From Chamaecrista fasciculata (Eukaryota > Streptophyta > Magnoliopsida > Fabales > Fabaceae): 64,000 nucleotides of DNA. Location: NCBI GenBank assembly GCA_003254925.1, contig QANZ01019139.1, forward strand, positions 1-64,000, written 5' to 3'. Each line of letters starts with the position of its first letter. Position 1 is the stretch's first letter. Below are positions 50,101 to 60,841 of this stretch, one piece after another. The position numbers were made by a program, and so were the translations under genes. The notes beneath the pieces are model-generated. The model searched no databases. It saw only the letters and a program-made list of their open reading frames with translations, and had not been told where the DNA came from.

Positions 50101-51619
50101 TGATCTTCGGGTCAATATGGCCACACAACAGGTGGAAATGTGTGCTATTAAAGTATTAAGAAAACTACAGGAATTTTTATTTTTTTAATAACTTATACTG
50201 ATATTAGGTTGAAAAGGTCCTCGCAATTTCTCTGATTGACAATTAAAGTCAGATGCTTTCCCTCCAGAACAGTTAGGTTGCTGAAAGAAAATTAACCCCG
50301 TTGAGCTTCTTCCTTTTTCAAATCCAAACTTGAAAGAGACAAATGGCATAAACTATGGAGCTAGGAATGGAAAAGAAAATTAACAGTTGAACAACGACAA
50401 CAAAGCAGTATTATCCCCCTAGGGAAAAAATATATCTATATATATATATCAGTGTAAGGTTCTCAAACCTGAGAAGGATAAGCAACAGTTCTTCCAAGTG
50501 TCCCTTTGTTCACATCATTAACGCTGATAGCGTAGGCGGCTTCCTTAAGCCCACGTGAGGCAAGGTACTCTTCGGTTTTCTTACTCAAAGAATATCCGTA
50601 AACCTTTCAGGATTATAGTATAGACAATTGAGAAAAAAAACAGACAACACAGTCAAACTGGCAAATATCATAATTTATAATCAACCACCAAAATGTTAGA
50701 ATTATAGTATAGTAGCCTTGGCTTTATAACCTACATTCTATAAAAGAAACTAATGTGATTATACCACACAAGTAGATCTAAGGAAAGCGTTGATTGATCT
50801 TCAGGTCAATATGGCCACACAACAGGTCAAAATGTTTGCAATTAATAACATTAGAGATCTTTTTTTTTTTCAATAACTTACACCGGTAGCAGGTTGAAAA
50901 GGTCCTCGCAATTTCTCTGATTGAGAATTTAAGTCAGATGCTTTCTCTCCAGAACAATTAGGTTGCTGAAAGAAAATTAACCCCGTTGAAGTTATTTCTT
51001 TTTTCAAATCCAAACTTGAAAGAGACACAAATGGCATAAAATATGAAGCTACAAATGGAAAAGAAAATTAACAGTTGAGCAAGAACACAAATGACAGTGC
51101 CTTTGGTTCTCGAACCTGAAAAGGACAAGCAACTACTCTTCCAAGAGTCCTTTCGTTCACATCATTAACGCTAATACTGTAGGTGGCTTCCTTAAGCCCA
51201 TGTGAGGCAAGGTACTCTTCGGCATTTTGAGATAAAGAATATCCTTTGTAAACCTTTAAGGAGCCATCAGATACCTGTTTGGACTTTGAAACACGTGAAT
51301 ACTCAAATGAGAGAATAGAACCTTCCCGTGTCCGCATTTTATGAACTTTCTAACTAGAACCATTAAATATAAGGTTTGGAATAACTGATTGGTACAAGTT
51401 TTAAAGAACTCCCACTACAGAATCAGAACTAAAAGGCTTCTTCTCCACCCAGTTGGGCAACCCCAGAAAAAGGTTTTGCCTATTTAAAAAACAAAAAAAG
51501 TTAAGGTAAGAAGAATTTACAGAGGATGCAAGTTCAGCCTGGACGTCACTCCAACTCTTGTAAATGCCGACGATATCTCCCTTCCTAACAACGTAGAAAG
51601 CGTCTTTCTCTTCCGACAT
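47189..51619 (-). CDS. RNH1: RNase H1 with N-terminal hybrid-binding (viroplasmin-like) domain
   Basis: RNase H1 cleaves the RNA strand of RNA-DNA hybrids and limits R-loops. Exons used: 51619-51521, 51274-51116, 50965-50882, 50603-50469, 49902-49822, 48800-48708, 48633-48490, 48191-48084, 47546-47495, 47217-47189, giving 327 aa. The N-terminus (FYVVRKGDIVGIYKSW) is the hybrid-binding domain. The C-terminal catalytic domain keeps the acidic residues in FDGAAKGNPG, NNVAEYRAL, VQGDSLLV and NSEADVQAN. The middle contains two copies of a 'GYSLS...EEYLASxGLKEA' segment, produced by an internal tandem duplication of exons; a further duplicated exon (50280-50199) is best left out because its donor is damaged. 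An in-frame upstream ATG at 51712 would add 31 residues. It resembles AtRNH1A, At3g01410. Introns and domain order exclude a retroelement RNase H. Confidence 0.9.
49930..51275 (-). repeat. Tandem duplication of about 690 bp inside the RNase H1 gene
   Basis: The interval 49930-50620 and the interval 50622-51275 are diverged direct copies, offset by 685-694 bp. Matching landmarks include CAGACAACACAGT, GGTCAATATGGCCACACAACAGGT, GGTCCTCGCAATTTCTCTGATTG and GCTTCCTTAAGCCCA. Each copy holds an exon pair plus intron sequence. Coding similarity exceeds intron similarity by eye. Confidence 0.92.
50199..50280 (-). pseudogene. Duplicated RNase H1 exon with damaged splice donor (decaying or poison exon)
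   Basis: This copy matches functional exon 50965-50882 but is 82 rather than 84 nt if the nearest GT (GTATAAG) is used. The original donor position now reads ATAAGT. Splicing at GTATAAG shifts the frame and brings a TGA into phase 12 codons into the next exon. The exon is therefore either skipped, which preserves the frame, or acts as a poison exon that triggers mRNA decay. Confidence 0.7.
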
Positions 51620-52107
51620 TGGGGGTATACTGCAAGCACGAGACCTTGGAAAGCGTCTTTCCCAAAACCGAAGAATGAGAAGAAAACCTTGGAAAGCGAT
51701 CGAAAAATTCAAACTTTGTGCAGTGGAAGAGAAAGAAGCTAGCTATGGTCTGTTGGGTAGTAAGACTGTGTATCACTGTAAGCGTGAGTGAGTGAGAATG
51801 AAATTTGAAAAGACAGGAAAAGCAGAAAGAGAAGCCTTTTTTGAAAGGGAAATAGCGTAGTAGTAAGTAGTCTCAGCGGAAAGGTGAAACAGTTGTCAAG
51901 AGGATGGGCTTTGGCGGGAAATCGAAGAGACAATGGGCCTTTATGTATCTATTAGGCCCATTTAGTTGATTTTGGGCTCACAACATACGAACTCTATTGA
52001 CCCAACGAAAATATATACTAATAAAATAAAATATATATTAAAAAAGATTGAAAATTTGTAGAGTAAAATGAATTTTACTATTTTTTATAAATATAATAAA
52101 ATGCTTA

Positions 52108-52496
52108 GGGTAAATTACACTTTGGTACTCTATTCTATGGATCGATTTCACTTTGGTATCTTGTTTTTTCAAAAATGACACTTTGGTATCCCGTTCTTTA
52201 CACCGTTAACATTTTGGTTCCTTGTTCTTTGCACCATTAATACTTTGGTACCATGTTCTATGGATCAATTTGACTTTGGTACCCAGTTCTTTCACGATTT
52301 ATTATCCTGTTCTATCTTTTTTAGGGTACTAAAGTGTTAACAGTGAAAAGAACATGGTACCAAAATATCACTTTTGAAAGATAAGGTACCAAAATGTTAA
52401 CGGTGTAAAGTTTAAGATACAAAGTTCCACTTTTGAAAGGACGGGTACCAAAGTGAATCGGTTCATAAAACATGATACCAAAATTGTAATTTACCC
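52108..52496. mobile_element. Mutator-like MITE (family D) with a 9-bp target duplication bearing one mismatch
   Basis: GGGTAAATTACACTTTGGTA at the left end matches the inverse of the right end (ACCAAAATTGTAATTTACCC) closely, and 'CTTTGGTAC' units repeat in both arms. Flanks are AAATGCTTA (52099-52107) and AAATGTTTA (52497-52505), a 9-bp duplication with one substitution. No coding capacity. Confidence 0.8.
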
Positions 52497-53303
52497 AAAT
52501 GTTTATGTATTATTTTAAAACATATCAAGCTCGCTAGTTTTTAATTTTCTGCAGTACAATATATTTTAGTTGAAATTTCCAGTTAAAGTTCAAATGTATT
52601 GATGTAGAGACCTAATTTAGCATTTCGTGGTAGTTGTGATTACAAGCCTAAGAGGGATATTGATGCAAACTTGAGGTTTGCAAAACCAAATCCTAAATGA
52701 CTCATCTTTTATTATGAGGTAATCTCGTTAAGGTGGGGAAATACAGCTTCAAAGTGAGGTCATGAAGTTTCAGGAGTCAAACTTCATGTTCATGCTTAGA
52801 AATTTGAAGGGGATTGTATTTGAGATGTAAAATGGGCATTTCCCACGATCAGCTGCTAAACCTAATTATTATGATTGAACTGTAATTTGTGGAATTAATG
52901 ATGAAGTTTGAAGTTGGTGGGAGTGTATTAGCTTCTACCTTTGTATGGAGAATTACTTGAAAAGTGCTCACAGTTCACAAGCTGATGATGTCTGAGACTG
53001 AGACAGTAAATACAATTATGTTCCAACAATATCTTTTAGGTCTAAAAGCTTTACATCAGTAAAATCCATAAAAACCAATGAATCACCACCTTCTGATAAT
53101 CAAAATCCAAAAAAAAAAAATGAAAAAATGAAAAGCCAATCTTTTCCTATGGATCCTCAAATGCTTAATTATTATTCTTTATACTTTCTGATTATACAAT
53201 CATCTCTGATTTCCTTTCTTGCCCTGCTGATCATTTCGTTCTTTCAAAATGATTATATCTCGCATGAACTTGAATCAAGCCCTTGAATGTCTTCCTTATT
53301 ATT

Positions 53304-55841
53304 TCAGCTTACCTGCTCACCAATTAAGTCCAAACCCATTACAAGAAATGACAAGCCTTGGAAGAGCAAGAAATAGAAATGAACCCCATGTGCTGAAAGA
53401 AGGCTTCTTGCAGATGCTGTGAGTAAAAGAAAAGCGAGTGCAAGCTCCTTCCTGTATATCCTGTTTCTCTTGGTCTTCTTCTTCTTCTTCTTAGGGGCTT
53501 CTTCTTCCACTTGCTTGAGTTTGCTCAATAACTCCAAGCCAGACTCAGAATGCCTCCTCAGTATCTTATCTTCACTTGAGGATTTCGATTCTCTCTCAGC
53601 CAAGGCTAACAAATCTGATTCAGAAGACCTTCCTGTCTTCTTTGTCACCACCCATTCATATGCACTTCCTAGCTGAAACAGCCCAGAAACCATGGCATTG
53701 AACTTTGTTACTGACATGGTGTTCTCAAAAAGCAAGTAAGGGACTAGAAAAGGCACAGATTTTGGAGCTGGAAGAATGTTCAAGAATGACATGAAGATGG
53801 GGACATAGCAGATCACCCAGAGGGGTAATTCAGCCTCTGGAATGAACATGGTCAAGGGAAGAATGATGCAGAATAATGTGAATGAGTAGAATGGGAGTAT
53901 AAGTTTCCTCAATAAGAAGAACAGGAATATCAAGTTTGCCTTCTTCCCAGCTGATATCTGCAGTCACAAAAACCATATCAGAATTGAGAATTCAAGAACT
54001 AAGAAAAGTTAAATTCAGATCCTCTGAATTTCTCTGTAATTAAGATAGAGATGGGATTAAAGTATGGTTTCATTTAGTTTCACTTGAGTAATACAGAAAT
54101 TCACAAGAATCAATTACTGAGGATTCAATTTTAAATGAAATGATGAGATTGTAATAGAACCTTGGCAGTTATTATAGCAGGAAGACATAGGCGGAAAAGC
54201 TGCATGGGACCAGAATGCCATCTGTGTTGCTGTTTCTTGTAAGCCTCATAGGACTCTGGTAATTCACAAAGCACTTTGACATCATTAAGGAAGATGAACT
54301 TCCAGCCATTCAAGTGAGCTCGAACGGCGATGTCCATGTCTTCCACTGTGGTTCTCTCAAGCCAGCCTCCAGATTCTTCCAAGGCCTTGATCCTCCACAC
54401 ACCTGCTGTTCCATTGAATCCGAAGAAATTAAGGAAATGACCATTCACCTGTTGTTCCACTTCAAAGTGAAAGCACAGGTTGATATTCTGAAGCCTCGTG
54501 AGTAAGTTCTCATCTTTGTTCACAAATGACCATCTAGCTTGAACCAAACCCACATCAGGCTTTCCCTGAAAAACAATAAAGACGAATTAAAGTCAACATC
54601 TTTTAAGTTAATAGTCATCCCTGAAGTTCTTTGTAATTGCAGAAGCCAACAAAGTGGCTAGGTTGAAACACATGGTTCATTTCATGAACAAGAAAGCAGA
54701 AAAATTCACTAATTACAGAGAAAATCAAAAGCTTCAATTACAAGGAATCTGATTCGTTCTGAGTCATTGTTTGTACCTTGAAATGAGGAATGGTTTGTTT
54801 GAGGTAATCTGGGTTTGGCTGGAAATCAGCATCGAAAATTGCTACGAATTCATAATCTTTGACATAGTCACATGACATAGCAGACTTGAGATTCCCAGCT
54901 TTGTACCCAGTTCTGATCAATCTATGCCTGTACACAATATTCACTCCTTTCTCTTTCCAGGAATAAACCTCATCTTTGATCAGAAGCTGCACGTTCCCAT
55001 CATCTGAATCATCCAACACTTGAATTAATAGTCTGTCCTTTGGCCAATCAAGTTGACAGGCAGCACCAATGGATTGAGCATAAACCTTCATATATAAAAT
55101 GGTAAAATTCAAATCTAATGCTTCAACAAATTATCAGATTTGAAATTCAAAAGCAAGCAAGAACACTAAGAAATACCAATTACATACCTCTCTCTCATTG
55201 CACATGGGAATCTGAACTAGAACCATTGGGAAGCTTGAGGGGTCCTCGATGTCATAAGCATCTTCATCAATGGTGGGCTTCAATCTCTTATACTTGATCC
55301 AGAAAAACCCAATGCAGAGAATAAACCGATCCAAGGATTGAATCAAAAACAGCACAACGCAGAATTTAGAGACAGTGATAACTAAGGGAGCAATATAATC
55401 TTCTCTGAAAGCAAGCCAAGCCATATAAGAAGATTGAAGAAGGCCTTGAACTTCCCATGGATGAATCATCATGACATCACGAAGATTCCACTTGTTGAAA
55501 TGAGCAATGATCTCCAAAGTCAAACCCAGAATCGAAAGAGCAAGAAAGACCTTGATGAATCTGTACAGCTTTCCTCTGTTCTTGGGATCTTCGTCGCTTA
55601 CGTCGGACATGGAAATGCGTTTCTTGACCAAAGCGAAAGTGGCTCGAAACGCCATGGTTAGCCACGAGAAGCAGGTGATTACTCTGTAGAGCTTGAGAAG
55701 AAGGAACCATGTGAATTGTTTGGGACTCGTCGCCTTTTTTTGCTTGTCTGGAAACAGAGGAGAATCCGAATCTAACGACGAGAAATCCTTAGTCTTCTCG
55801 ACGATGCCTGTCGTTGCCGGAACAACTGGATTCGGAGCCAT
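53304..55841 (-). CDS. CSLC4: Cellulose synthase-like C, xyloglucan glucan synthase (CSLC4 type)
   Basis: CSLC proteins make the beta-1,4-glucan backbone of xyloglucan in the Golgi. Four exons (55841-55188, 55085-54777, 54565-54161, 53957-53304) encode 673 aa, the same length I recall for Arabidopsis CSLC4. An N-terminal membrane region with [10 protein letters not shown] precedes the GT2 catalytic core. The core has LDDSDD, the metal-binding DAD (FVAIFDADF), the catalytic base motif TVEDMD and QQHRW. Several C-terminal membrane spans follow ([19 protein letters not shown] and later). A Lys-rich stretch near residue 620 is cytosolic. The ending [10 protein letters not shown] favours the CSLC4 subgroup; CSLC5, 6, 8 and 12 are alternatives. 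The ATG at 55841 starts the conserved MAPN beginning. A CT-rich tract lies about 200 bp upstream. Confidence 0.95.
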
Positions 55842-57099
55842 TGGGTTTTCTGAATTTCCCTTTGGGTCTCAAGTTTTATAAAGAGGGGAAAGAAAACAAA
55901 AAAAAAAAACAGAACAGACAGATCAGAAACAAACAGAGAAAATGGCCATTGAATGAATTCTGAATCTAAGCAGAACCCAGAAATTCAAATTGAATTTTGC
56001 ATATCAATTTAGCTCAAAGTTTGAGTCTTGCTGCCTTTTTAGTAAGAGAAAGAGAAAGAGAGAGAAAGAGAGAGACAGTTTGACAGTGTTAAGCTAGGTA
56101 TATTAATAAAGAAGAGAGGAGGACTATAGTGAGAACCAGCTTTAGAGAAAAATTAAAAATAATAATCAGGTGCGGTCAAATCTACTTACCGGTATTATAT
56201 GATTGAATTCTGATTGGACAATGAAAACTATTGGTAAAACAGCCTGGACTAAATGACCAATGTCTGAAGGACACGTAAGCAACCCCCACACTATGAAGTC
56301 TCAGATGATTGGGTTTCTACGCGTGACAACTAAATACAGCCAAACAGCGTATCACCACACAGGAAAAAATTCTTCCTGTCTGCTGAAACACACACTGTGA
56401 AGAATCACCACAGAAATTTCCCTCATAAAAATCACTACTTTTCTTCTCAAATCTGAAGAAACATTGATAAAACATAGTATATATAAATCTCTATATGGTT
56501 GCAGACAAACAGTAATTTATTAACATGTTCCAGGATTCCACTTTGGCATTAAATGTGAATATTAATAACAATACTCTGTTGTGTTGTGTTTTGATTTTTT
56601 TTAAAAACAGAAAAAAAGTCAATTCAATGAGAGGTACTTGTTGTTTTTTTATTTGTAATTTTTGTGTAGTTGTAGGCATCAACTGAATTTGATTTTTAGC
56701 TAACAAGTCAAACAGGCCGGAGCGTCGGTTTCTTTTCTAACTACTACTACTACTATAATGTAACATGAATGTGAAATTGAATACACAACATTTGTGCCTT
56801 TATTGATGCCGTGTTTAAGGGTTAGATTTAAGATTAGTAGTCAAGCACTCGCTTACATTAAATAAATGAATAAAGACACTAACATAAAATACCACCAGTT
56901 CTCTTACTCGATTCAAATGTTTGTTATTTGATTTTTGTAATCTTTTTTTTTTTTTTCCTTCTATTATTGTTTAATTTTGATGAGCTTCAAGTGAATGAAG
57001 CTAAAATACGATGGATCTGAATTCTGATGAACAAACTGGCACAGGTAAGCTATGTTTGACCATTTTCCCTGAAACGTAAACACCTCAATTATTTGCATT

Positions 57100-57139
<40 letters not shown>

Positions 57140-57261
57140 ATCCTCCTAGTATCTTCCACGAGCATGGTGGGATATTTCGGATTTTTATGTTCCCATTATT
57201 TTAANTTGCAAGAGAGTAGTTTGAATGAGGTGTCAAGTGGAAATGAGTTGGATATTAATTT
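55842..57261. other. CSLC4 promoter region
   Basis: On the minus strand a CT-rich tract at 56040-56078 is a typical plant Y-patch or leader. Beyond it the DNA is AT-rich with the AG microsatellite. No gene. Confidence 0.5.
57101..57138. repeat. (AG)n microsatellite
   Basis: A perfect AG dinucleotide run in the gene-free DNA right of CSLC4. Confidence 0.97.
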
Positions 57262-57516
57262 GAGCAAACCCCCTTTTTGGTCCCTCAATTGTTACTGAGT
57301 CGAGGATTTGGTCCCTCAACTAAGCATTTAACGGCCACCTAAGCAGATAACGGTGACACGTCATCACTTAACACCTCTATCACTAACGGACCAAACGTGA
57401 GGGACCAAAACGTAAACGGGATTGTACAATTGAGGGACTGAGTTGTAGTTTCCCACAATTGAGGGACCGATTCCTCGACTCGGTAATAATTGAGGGACCA
57501 AAAAGGGGGTTTGCTC
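57262..57516. mobile_element. Foldback MITE (family E), 255 bp
   Basis: GAGCAAACCCCCTTTTTGGT on the left is mirrored exactly by ACCAAAAAGGGGGTTTGCTC on the right. Pairing continues through GGTCCCTCAATT and GAGTCGAGGA. The whole element can fold on itself. A target duplication is not clear because the right flank is a TA repeat. Confidence 0.82.
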
Positions 57517-58091
57517 TATATATATATGATGATGATGATGATTGATACTGTATGAATTATGATTATTGATTTGAGGTGGCTATATAGTGCTGTACCATAT
57601 GGCAATTAGCATGGAGATTTAAGACTAGTCAAACTTGGTCTCTTTATTCCACTAAAAAACAAAGCCTGCCATCTAAAAATTGCTATTGGATTTATCCAAG
57701 ATTTGAAAAAAAAAAAAAAATTGGAGGTGATTTTTCTTGTGTAGAAATCAAAGTATTTTTTCTATAGAATTCTCTCAATCATAAATGTTATTTATATTTG
57801 CTACTATATATAATTGTTTACATAAAGAATTCTTGTTTTATATTGTAATTTTATTACTAAATTTTATAAAAAAAAACGTAAAATACTATATATAAGTCTT
57901 CTCATTTGTTCAGTTGGACCAACCATATAGTTTTTATTAAATAGAAACTTTATTTTTTTTATAAATATAATCAACATCCAATATAATTTTACTGTTTAAG
58001 TATATTAATAAAAGCACTAAAATAACCTTAGGAGGACGTGTGACGTAGGGATTAGTCAGTTCCTCATGGTGGATACCCTTAGTTTATAAAA

Positions 58092-58440
58092 GGTTAAAGT
58101 GTATTTTTGGTCTCATAACTTTGACAAAGGTCTCAATTTAGTCCCATAACTTTTCTTTTGTTGCAATTTTGGTCTCATAACTTCTAAAAACGTTCTACTG
58201 TTGGTCCAAAACTAATTTCCATCCATTTTCTGCTACTAAAGATGATCTGACATACTGAGTTAAATAATGATGTGGCAAATATGGGTGAAGTGAATTTAAC
58301 GGCAAATAATTGATGGAAATCAGCTTGGAACCAACGGTGAAACGTTTTTGAAAGTTATGGGACCAAAATTGCAATAAAAAAAGTTATAGGACCAAATGAA
58401 ACCTTTGCCAAAGTTATTGGACCAAAAGTGTACTTTAGCC
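58092..58440. mobile_element. MITE (family A) with intact 9-bp target duplication
   Basis: GGTTAAAGTGTATTTTTGGT and ACCAAAAGTGTACTTTAGCC form the terminal inverted repeat. TTTATAAAA is duplicated exactly on both sides (58083-58091 and 58441-58449). Internal blocks match the copy upstream of CFM2 (20056-20374). A third, partial end (GGGACCAAAAGTGCACTTAAGCC) lies at 58758-58780. Confidence 0.85.
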
Positions 58441-59491
58441 TTTATAAAAAAACACTAAAAATAACCATAAAGAAAACATATTTTTTCAATAACCCTTATT
58501 GCATTTTGTTTTCAAAATTTCTTTAGATCATTAGACTTGAGTTGTCACTCATCATTGTCAGTGGATAACCAATGATTAATTCTTATTTTTATTGGAGTTT
58601 ATCATTCGTGAGTTATAACAATCAAAAGTACTCTTGCTATCCTAAAGTTTAGGGTTACTTTCAGTCATACTCTTAAAAGTTTTTTTTTTTTTTAAGATGC
58701 TACTAAAACTAGTCTCATTCCTTAAAGATATGGGAATAATTTTGCCTNTAGTTATGGGACCAAAAGTGCACTTAAGCCTATATATATCTATCAGTCGTGA
58801 GCAACAGAAGAAAACACACACACATTAACGGGATTTGTGTGTGTTGGGTGTTGAGCAAACTCACATGTGACCTCACAATGTTCACAAATAAGTCCCCATG
58901 TGATTATCTACCCTGGCCATACCTGTCCTTTGTCTACATCACTCTCTCTCTCTCTCTCTACTGGTCTCTACTATTCACACTTGCTAATTCTCATTTATAT
59001 TCTCCATATATAAATATAATCAAACCAATCATACACCCTCAAAATACTTATATATATATAGTTATATACGTGGATTGCTTTTTTCCATTTATTAATTCAT
59101 CATCCATATTTATATCTAATGATAAATCCTACCTTGCTTCTGATGGCAACACACCACTTCCCAAGATCCAACTATGGGTTTATTTTTTTTCTCCCTTAAG
59201 TATACTTACTAATTTCATTTAGTTTCTTAACTCTGTACTATAATAGTATATTGTATAATATCAAATCAAAATCCACATGCATCATTATACACTTCTGCAT
59301 ATGACCATTCATATTCATCATTTTAAAACTTTTTAGAGTATATATATAGATATACGGATGACCAAACATGAAAAATCATATTATTCCTCGTCTTTAAAAA
59401 TAGCATATATATTTTGTTACAATTTCAAGAATTGGTTCAGGCATGTGAAGAAATCGATTGAAGGATATTATATATAGGTATATATATGTGA

Positions 59492-60831
59492 GGTTTTTTT
59501 TATTAAAATAGTACAAATAAATTAATTATGAATTACGATACCAACATTTTTTTCTTAATTTCCCAAATGGGATACGCACTAACCTAATGCTATTTCAGAC
59601 CTGACGGTGCTATTGGGTCAGCGCACTGAAATAGTAGCGCTGACGCAACGCTATTTCAAGGAACCGTGCAATCTGCACATGCAGACTGCACGGTTTTCAA
59701 AAACCGTGTAAGACACGGTTTCAGACTTCTGAAACCGTGTCTTACAAAGTATTTATTTTTTTTCAAATATTTTTATATTTAAATATTAATTTAAGTTTAA
59801 AATAAAATTAATTAAATTTAAATTCTATTTTAGAAAATTGAAAAAAATTATTTAATGAGTAATATTATAAAATTTAAAATATGTTAATTAAAAAATATAA
59901 AATATATATATATATATAAAAATTTGTCTATTATAAAAATATGTTAATTATAAAAATTTGTATATATAAAATATCTATTAAATTTTAATAATAAAAACTA
60001 ATATATATAAAAATTTGTNNNNNNNNNNNNNNNNNNNNNNNNNNNNNNNNNNNNNNNNNNNNNNNNNNNNNNNNNNNNNNNNNNNNNNNNNNNNNNNNNN
60101 NNNNNNNNNNNNNNNNNNNNNNNNNNNNNNNNNNNNNNNNNNNNNNNNNNNNNNNNNNNNNNNNNNNNNNNNNNNNNNNNNNNNNNNNNNNNNNNNNNNN
60201 NNNNNNNNNNNNNNNNNNNNNNNNNNNNNNNNNNNNNNNNNNNNNNNNNNNNNNNNNNNNNNNNNNNNNNNNNNNNNNNNNNNNNNNNNNNNNNNNNNNN
60301 NNNNNNNNNNNNNNNNNNNNNNNNNNNNNNNNNNNNNNNNNNNNNNNNNNNNNNNNNNNNNNNNNNNNNNNNNNNNNNNNNNNNNNNNNNNNNNNNNNNN
60401 NNNNNNNNNNNNNNNNNNNNNNNNNNNNNNNNNNNNNNNNNNNNNNNNNNNNNNNNNNNNNNNNNNNNNNNNNNNNNNNNNNNNNNNNNNNNNNAAAAAA
60501 ATCTAAACTTAAATTAATATTTAAATATATAAAATATTTTAAAAAAATTAAAAAAAATACTTTGTAAGACACGGTTTCTGAAAACTGTGCGATCTGCATG
60601 CACGGTTCCCTAAAATAGCGTTGCGTCAGCTCGCTGACCCAACGCTATTTCAGTGCGTTTTTTTGTTAAAAATAATTTTTAAATCAGCCGGTGTCACGTA
60701 GCACCGGATGATTGGTCCGTCGGGTTTGAAATAGCATTAGGTTAGTGTGTATCTTATTTGGGGAATTAAAAAAAAATGTTGGGTATCCTAATACATAATT
60801 AATTTATTTGTATTATTTTAATAAAAAAACC
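59492..60831. mobile_element. Large Mutator-like foldback element with long inverted arms and 10-bp target duplication
   Basis: The left arm (from 59492) and right arm (to 60831) are inverted copies over at least 300 bp. Shared blocks include ACAAATAAATTAATTATG, ACTAACCTAATGCTATTTCA, ACGCAACGCTATTT and GAAACCGTGTCTTACAAAGTA. ATATATGTGA flanks both sides exactly (59482-59491 and 60832-60841). A 60-bp segment in the right arm containing CCGGTGCTACGTGACACCGG (read on the minus strand) is absent from the left. The centre is an N gap of 476 bases, so hidden coding capacity cannot be excluded. Confidence 0.85.
60019..60494. other. Assembly gap
   Basis: A run of N in the middle of the large foldback element, where inverted arms are hard to assemble. 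Confidence 0.99.
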
Positions 60832-60841
60832 ATATATGTGA

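Noticed and set aside
51521..51619. Viral origin suggested by the 'viroplasmin-like' N-terminal domain
   Set aside because: The domain is the ordinary hybrid-binding domain of eukaryotic RNase H1; the name reflects a shared fold.
57101..57138. Short repeats as a CRISPR-like array
   Set aside because: These are simple dinucleotide microsatellites in a plant genome with no spacers.
58797..59222. A 141-codon open frame with hydrophobic stretches
   Set aside because: It starts in a CA repeat and runs through CT and TA repeats. No domain, splice signal or conserved end was found.
60015..60599. Long open frames across the N gap (also at 11716-12102, 22601-22891 and 37024-37366)
   Set aside because: They consist almost entirely of unknown bases, so stop codons could not be seen.
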